From positions 8,841,520 through 8,905,519 of the forward strand of contig OZ038482.1 in NCBI GenBank assembly GCA_964036315.1: a stretch of 64,000 nt of DNA, in the 5' to 3' direction. Shown here piece by piece: positions 53,101-62,100 of the stretch. Position 1 is the first letter of the stretch. Every line of letters starts with the position of its first letter. The DNA comes from Acanthosepion esculentum (taxonomy: Eukaryota; Mollusca; Cephalopoda; Sepiida; Sepiidae). The translations under genes and the position numbers were made by a program. Under the pieces are notes generated by a model. It had not been told where the DNA came from and did no database searches. It saw nothing but the letters and a program-made list of their open reading frames with translations.

Positions 53101-56100
53101 GGCTATTTCTGGACATTTTTTCAGATGAAGTTCAAACATAAATGCTCAAAAATTGGCAAACACAATGAATCTAATATCTGATGTCACTACTTATCATTTT
53201 AAACTACAGCTTTTACACAGAATGCAATTTTGATTTTCTAAAAAAAAAAAAAAAAAAAAAAAAAAGAAAAAGATAAAAAAAAAAAATTAACCTGCTCTAC
53301 TGTGCAAATTGTCTAATATTAGTCAATTGAGGAGGCAAACACAAATCCAGTAAGAAGAACTGTCTGTTCATGAAGAAGGATTATGTAGTTGTGTAGATTG
53401 CCTAATATTGATTGAGGGATAAACACAGTGAAGATATACTAGATTTTCTTAAAATGGACAGAAAACATTAACCAAAACAGTGTATAAAGAATGTGATGTA
53501 TCTTATTATAAACAATTTCTCACACAATTTCATATAAAAGCTACTAAAATCTTGCCTCTGGACAATTAAAAATGACAACCAAATAACTTGCATGCCTTTT
53601 TTTATATCTATAAAAAATGTCTACTGGACAAATATATCTGATGATAAACATCTGAATGGGCCATCATAATTTTGGTCCTTCAAAAATATGGAAAACTTTT
53701 AGATTCCATAAAGGAATAATTTTTCTTTAACCCTTAAATAAAAATTAACTTTTATCTCCCCCTCCCTAATTTTTATACCTTTTTACAAATTCAGATGTTA
53801 AGCACCTCAAGAGGTTAAAGGATAATAAGTTGAAAGAATTAAAATCTCTTGCTTTTTTTCAAAACTGGGAAAAGGGCAGACATCTGTATAAAAATTCTTG
53901 ATATTCTTCCATATCTCACAAACATTCTAAATTCCAGATTTTAATTTGGGATGCTCCATAGCTTTCACAGATTCCAATATAAAATTGTCCAAATTTATTA
54001 GATGAAGCATTTTCATTCTTAATCTAAGACAAGTTATCATTCATATTTCTTCACAATAATCAAGATTATAATTAAGCAAGCAGCATTGGTTGGAAATAAA
54101 GAAGTAGCCTTCAACACGATTTAAACGTGCAACCTTTATACTTGGTAGCTTGCCTAACAGATAACACTTTATTAAATTGGCTGCAGAGAGCCATGAGAAG
54201 TTCAAAATTTGTCATATACTTATACCTAACTTTCCAACCCAATTTTCACTATACATAGTTTTTTTTTTTATTTTAATACTTTTAAATTTCTTAGTTGATT
54301 TATTTTGATTCATTAGAGTTTATTTTATTTTTCATATTGTTTTTGTTACAAAGTATTGTGATGCCCCCACCCTTAAAATAGCATAAAAGGACACATAGCA
54401 CAGTGGATAAAGGCATTAATTAGATCCAGTGATAGGACCCAAAGAGTGTGAGTTCAATACCTGGTTAAGGCGGTGGAGAACTTGGAGAGGGGAATTAACA
54501 GGAGATAACTGATAACTGACATCCATTAGACATGGCATGTGGAACTAGAACAATCTACGCCAGCAAGCAAAATAAAGGGTTCAGTTCGACATTCCAACGA
54601 CCTGAAGAAGGCCGGAGCATACAACAGCCGAAACATTGTGATAAATAATACAACAAAGATGAGGACAATAGTCCGAATAATGAAAATAATGAAAGCCTGA
54701 AATTAATAATAATAAATGATATCATTGTACAAGAATCTTACCAAACTGACTGATGATTCAAATATAAATAGTTTGATTGAAAAAAAAAAAAAAGCATTTT
54801 GCAATCCATATTAAAGTGAGTTGAAATTTCTTAGTAAGTACCGAGCAGGTAGTGTAAGATGCTTACAGAAGGATTTCTTCCTCAATCAATGGGGAAGCAG
54901 CAGCACACAGAGCATCCGCGTTGGCCAGCAACACTTTGCTGATGAAGCTACCACCTGCCAGACGGCCAGCTATTGAACTGCTGATTCCTAAAAACAAAAC
55001 AATTTGGCACAGATTAATCAGGTGAAAATCTCACAAAGACAACATTTAATCATTTTTTTTTCCCTTAAAAAAGTATTTTTCTTGTTTTAAACAATCATGC
55101 ATTATTATAAATTAGGAGCTCAATTACATAGTTCACTTTTTAATTTTTCTTATATGATGTAAGGTTTTATTATGCAAATCAATAAAATTGGAATTGTATA
55201 TGAGAAATACACCTTTTGAATTTCAGCTTATAATATCAGGTTTTATTAGAAATATTTATAATAAGTCTATTAGAGGATGTAAGATTTTATTATGCAAATC
55301 AATAAAATTGGAATTGTATACGAGAAATACACCTTTTGAATTTCAGCTTATAATATCAGGTTTTATTAGAAATATTTATAATAAGTCTATTAGAGGATGT
55401 AAGATTTTATTATGCAAATCAATAAAATTGGAATTGTATATGAGAAATACACCTTTTGAATTTCAGCTTATAATATCAGGTTTTATTAGAAATATTTATA
55501 ATAAGTCTATTAGAGGATGTAAGATTTTATTATGCAAATCAATAAAATTGGAATTGTATACGAGAAATACACCTTTTGAATTTCAGCTTATAATATCAGG
55601 TTTTATTAGAAATATTTATAATAAGTCTATTAGAGGATGTAAGATTTTATTATGCAAATCAATAAAATTGGAATTGTATATGAGAAATACACCTTTTGAA
55701 TTTCAGCTTATAATATCAGGTTTTATTAGAAATATTTATAATAAGTCTATTAGAGGATGTAAGATTTTATTATGCCAGTCAAGTCTTGTTCATCAGACTG
55801 TAAATAAATATAAATAATAATATAACTATTGATATTAATTTTTTTAATTTCAGCATAAAAAGATTGTCATGGGTCATAAGAAAGATATAAGCTCAAAATA
55901 GAAACAAGATATACATTTCTTGAATGATGAGAGCATAACATTGGAATTTGTGAAATAAATAAACAGAGACCAAAGAATCCAAAACAGAAATTGAAACATT
56001 GGAAAGATAAAAGCAAGAAAAAAATGGCTTTAAGAATATCACAAAAAGAGAAAAAAAACCCCCAAAAAACAGAGAGGAAAGATGTAGAATATTAAGGATG

Positions 56101-59100
56101 TTGACTAAAAACATGAAAACAATCAAATTACCACTTTTAAGTAAACGTCACAAAAATAAACATATAAGTAAATAAGTAAATGAAAACTGATTTAGTAACA
56201 TTAATTTTTGAATATATAGCCATATGAGATGGACTTGCTGGTTGGGCTAGAGGTCTGATCCTTCATAGAAATATTCAAAAGAGAGTAGGTAGAATAATGT
56301 CTTACATTAGTATTATAGGCAGTAAAGTTATGGGTATCTCCAAATTTGATGATAGCATCAAGGTAAATGAAGAGAATTATTGTAAGACATTTTTCTGAGT
56401 GGTTCAGGTTAGAACCAAAATGATTTACCTCCACATTTTACAAAGCTGACTATTGTCCATATTGTTAAAAAATATTTTCAAACACATCAAATTAATGGCT
56501 ATCAGATATTAATCCCATAGAAATCTTATGGTCCATCATTAAAACAGAATTGAAAACAATATTCAAGCAAAGAAAACCTTTAAGAAGTAAATTGCTGCAA
56601 GTAAGGTTAAAATTGAAAGAGTAGAAAAATTAACAAAATCAATGACAGGAAGGTTAATAATGGTTATAGAATGTCAAAGAGATGATATTAACAATATAGT
56701 AATTTATTCAGATGTTTGGGATAATGTATTAATCAAATACACATTTCTAGGGCCTACATTTTTTTTTTATTTATACATGAAAATTTATGCTGCACTATGT
56801 ATAATAAAACATGATCCCTAAAACAAGGTTATCAATATTTTTAACAAGGATAGATATTAGTAGTTGGTTATATTATATAGCTCATGTAAGTAACTACTGA
56901 AAAGTTTTGCTAATATGAGTTAAGATCAATTATATCAGAAAAGAATTGACCTGTATAATAAAATCTGACAACATATACAAAATTTAGTTAAAAAAAAAAC
57001 CCCAAAAGATACACATTTTAGTTGACTTGAAGGTCTTATAGACATAAACACACTAAAATATTTGTACTAACTCAAAACAGAAGGAAAAAGACATTTGTTA
57101 TTGAAATTAGAAGCAAGATTGTGTAATCAGATTCCAGAGTGGATCCTGGAAAATGTTTATATATCAATTGATAAGATATACGCTTATACAATCTTCCAGA
57201 ATAAAAGCTGCACATAGCCTCAATAATGGAAGCATTTTAACATTGGTGGTCTTGATTTGAAGTCTTGTCTTGGTTTGACAACTTGAGAGTAAGACTAAGA
57301 TTCTCTAACAGTTTTTCCTCTTTTAGCTTTTCCTTTGTTATCTTATATATTCAGTTTAAAAAAAAATAATTTGTGGTGTGGGGGGGGATAATTTTTTTTT
57401 TTAGTTTTTGTCAGAATAGTCAAAAAGGCATTTGAATAATTCAATCTCAGCAGCTAATAGACATTTTAAAAAGATATATTATATCAATCAAGATGCAAGA
57501 TAAAAAGTAATTTTATTTTACCTGGTAGCATGTGACATGGCTGAGTTGCTGTAGGTGAAACTGGAATGTCTTTGACTGGACTATTGTTTCGAATTTTGCT
57601 AAGATTGGAGCCAACACTGTGAGACTTATTGAACATACTCATACTACTAATCCGTCGAGTTCGAGGACCACCAGGTGAGCGGGAACCTTCTGGAAGAACC
57701 AAAGATTTTCAAGAAATGCAGACAGAAGAAAAAAATTACTGAACAAAAGAATTATGAAATGATTAATTTGGATTAAAGACTTCATATTTCATTTTTGAAG
57801 AATTCATTTTCTGTCTATGTCTCTAAGACAAGGTATTATGATTACTTACGTTATTTGGACTGTTATCCTCGTTGTCTTCACTGTCATATTCACAACATTT
57901 TGGCCGTTGTATGCTCTGGCCTTCTTCAGGTGATTGGAATTTCGAACTGAACCCTTTATTTCGTCCACTGGGGTAGTTCGTTCTAGTTCCATGTTCCACA
58001 TGGCCCAGTGGATAAAGACACTGGTTAGATTCAATGATTAGACCCAGAGTTATGAGTTCAATACCAGGCCACAGCAGTGGTGAACCAAACTTGGAGAGTT
58101 GAGTTAAAAGGAAATAACTGAGACATCTGGAAGAGGCATGGCACATGGAACTAGAACAATTTACTCCAGTGGACGAAATGAAAGGTTTGGTTCGAAATTC
58201 CAATCACTTGAAGAAGGCTGGAGTGTACGGCGACTGAAACATGGTGAATATGGCAATGAAGATGAGGATAACATTCTGAATAATGTAAGAATTCATTTTG
58301 TAGTGGATTGTTTCAAAATGCTATACACTGTGTGTGTGTACACGGACATCAAGTCTGTTGTTTACAAATTAAAATTTCATCAAAAACAGAGACCCCCCCC
58401 AAAAAAAAACAAGAAATTTTTACCTTGAAGGTTTCTAAATTTTAGAAAGTTTGAGTAAGATTAAAATCTGTTATTTACCAGGAATAAACTATTCATTCCT
58501 TACCAAAAGTTTTTGCTGTTAAAGAATATCATATATAAAACTTTACATTTAATAAGCCTTAAGACATCTTAGATGCTTGAAATAAAGATGGACTATATGA
58601 GTTGATACTGAAAAGTTCACAAGCCAACCAAAAATCCCTTCCACAAAATTTCTGATGTTTGCCCATTTGGTCAGATTTTGAAAAGTGGATTGGGCCAAAT
58701 AGTTTGCAGTGTCTTCTAGTTCTATACTAGAAATAACATTTGACCTATGAGGATACTTGATAATGATTAATATATTTAATAAATATACCATGAAACTTTA
58801 TAAAAACAGTAAAGATTTTAGTCCAATCAATAAACTTGTAAATATAAGCAACTCTAATTAGCTTCTTTTTTTTTTCAGAAATAGTTTGTATTTTAATTCT
58901 CAATCTGGGCTAAACCAAGAGAAACAAATGTCCAAACCTGACAAAGGAATGGCAAAATCTAACGGTAAAATTACGACAGAACATAATAAAAAAAGCCATT
59001 TAGTAGATGGAGGATTATGGTTACTTATGGATGCAAAGTGAAACCTGACAAAAAAAAAAAAAAAAAAAAAAAATAATGTCAATATCTTTCCAAAAGCAGC

Positions 59101-62100
59101 CATCTATTCTTTGACAAAATTAAACTCTATACATACAGCTATATAAATTGCTAAAGTTTATCTTAACATAATCTTATTGTTTTGAAGATAAATAGAAAAT
59201 CTGTCCCATTAAAACAATCTAATTCTTACCTACAAAATCATGCTCAGTGTTGCTTAACTGCAATGATCAGAGAAGAGGAAAAGAATCCTAAATACGTTAT
59301 TAATACAGGATCAAATTAATGAAATTGCTTTTTTGTCAAAATGAAATGTTACTGTTTAAATTCATTGCAAAAAGCAAAATAAAATTACTCACCTCCCTCC
59401 GGTGGAGATTCATAACTGCACTTAGTATTTATATCTGTTGAGACATCATAACATGACACTGTCAAAAGAAAGAAAAAACAAATAAAGAAACTTGAAAATC
59501 ATTGAGAAATAGGTTTGCATTTTAGTAATTACTGCATCAATAACATTTATTTTTTTAAGGATGTTATCAAAAATGTTCACTGCTGCATTGCTATAGTATT
59601 TTTGCCTGGCTGTGCAGGCCCATTTTGGGAGAAAATAGAAAATTGCCATTTACTGGAAATAAATAACTATAAAGCTGATGGAAATTCCTCATGAACACTG
59701 CTGTTTTGGTTTCAGTTGGATACTCTACAGTACAGACTAAGCTAAATGACATCCCTCAACAAACAATATGATAAAGATATACCAGAAAGCAGGTCATATT
59801 GTGTGCTACTATGTCTACACTGGCTTAGAAATAGCAATAAATAATAGTTTATAATGCAAGGGACTGACACTTGATATATATGTCAACAGCAGGCAATATA
59901 TGGTTCATAAAGATGTATAAGTGTGTTGACAGTGGTGCAAGTTTTAATGGAAATTATATTGAATTTTATATTTCAATCAGTTGTTAGTAGCATTTGTCAT
60001 CAAGCATTTAACAATGTAAAGATGAACTCTTAGTTCCTGATATATGAGAAGTCTTCCTGTTAACAGAAGATAAAAACATTCTGGGGTTTATTTTTCAAGG
60101 CAGTCATTTTAAGAGAGATTATCTCCATTTTGTTTTCTCCTTTCAATAATCCCAAATCATGGTGAAGGAAAATTAAGGCTGTAGATCTTTTCAAAAAAGC
60201 ATTTATAGGAAATAATATTTGTAATGGATAAGCAGAATGTTAAACTGTTCAATTACATTTTATACTTTCTATTTAATCTAAATTACAGAATAAATTTAAA
60301 AAAAAAAAATAAAACAAACAAATGTCCAAGTAACCTGCAAGTTTTAATTGTGTTGGATGTGAGGCTGAAGTGGGTTTTGACTCTGAAGTGTAGACAGCAA
60401 ATGTAGGCACCGATTGAGATGCTTCCCGACTCTGAACAGGACTGGATGGATTAGTTTTGTATTGTTGTTGCTGCTGTTCACTGACTATGTTGGAATCGTC
60501 AGTGGCCATCAAACAGGAATCAGCATCATGTACTTGCATCAGACCTCGATGAGATTCAGTCTGTGCATTTTGTTCATCCACAGCTGCAATGCAAATAATG
60601 AGAGAATGATATAGACAAAAAGGATTTGGTTAAAAAAAAAAAAAAATGTAAAATATTTTTATATTCAAATGTCTACCATTTGAACAAGTTTAATATCAGG
60701 GCATGTTGTTAAGAAACTAACCTTTCTCTGTGTGTTCTATAATCTGTCGAATGGCCTTTTTGAGACTATTGGCACGAGACATGAGTGCATCTCGAGGTTT
60801 AAATATCAGCTATAAAAGAAAGAATCGTTTAGGCAATAATTGTAGTGGAACATAAAGCAAGAATCATAGAATGAACTAATTTTACCATTTCTCATAATTT
60901 CTAATTTATTATTTTTGTTTTAATATAAAAAGATTACAAATTTCCTTTATGTTGAGGATGGAAACTATATTAATAACAAAAATACAAGATTAATCTTAAA
61001 TTTACAAAGTTTAAAGTATTTCCTTTTAAATAAGAATTTATATCAACAGCCTTGAGAAGTTTGTGTTTACCAGATTTATATGTTGTTAAAATAAAAAAAC
61101 AAAGGATTACTTATAAGAAAAAGAGAAATTAGAATTATTTGTTACAGGATAAAAGGATTAAAGTTTAAAATTTACAACAAATTAAAAAAAAAATTCTAAT
61201 TTTTTTTGACTGAATAAATAATAGTGTTTCATTTGTAAATAAACTGGATGGAGATAACTAAATTTAAAGCTGGACGTTTATTAAAAAAAAAAAAAGATTT
61301 AAAATATTAAAAATTTACACTTTCATTTTTCTGGTTCCAATAAAATCAAATTTCTACAATTTCTGAATAAAGCAATTATCAATTATGCCAATCAAACATA
61401 ATTTACATTTTCCTTTTATAAACATTGAAGAACTCGCATCACTTACATGCTACAATTCATGTAAATTTGTTCAAGTGATAATATAAGAGAAAGCAAAACT
61501 TTTAAGAAAGAGATTATCATTTAATTTTAAACTACACTTTCTGAAACAGAAAAGACACTTACGCCTTTATTTTGTTTGATGGCAGTTATCTCCCCTGACA
61601 CGACATCCCGATCAGGAGAACCAACTTCTGCTTGTTCAGCACCGGCACCATTCAAATAGCCTTCCTGGGCTGTTACCTGACAACAATATCAAAAGAGCAA
61701 TTATCTATATATTAATATGCTTGTACCGACCCCACAAGTCAGTCACACAAAGGGCAGATAATTTGTGCAGCAGCCTTTCTTTTTTCGTAAATGGAGACAT
61801 GTGTAGCAAAATAAATGCCCCCATAAATAAGTACCCTGCAGATATGGATTTCAGTCCAATTTTAAATATTACTGGGACCCATCTGACAGAATCGTAGGTG
61901 TAATTCTAAATAAAATCTTAATTTAACACCACAATTGGAAGTGAACATTCAGCATGTTTGTTTACATTAGTTTAGGCACAATTTTTTTTAAGATTAAAAA
62001 CCACAATTCTATAAGATTTTTTGGTAAAATTGCAGATTAAGCCCTGGAAACCAATTGTAACAAAATTTCCATTCTGATACAAATTTTCATGCTTATTTTG

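Noticed and set aside
55155..55779. Regular repeats that could suggest a CRISPR array
   Set aside because: The whole 120-bp unit repeats, with no unique spacers, in a eukaryotic intron.
55188..55817. A 209-codon open frame made of five 40-residue repeats, like a repeat protein
   Set aside because: It follows from a 120-bp tandem repeat whose length is a multiple of three and lacks a stop in one frame. It lies in an intron, on the opposite strand to the gene, and the repeat unit shows no codon-like substitution pattern.
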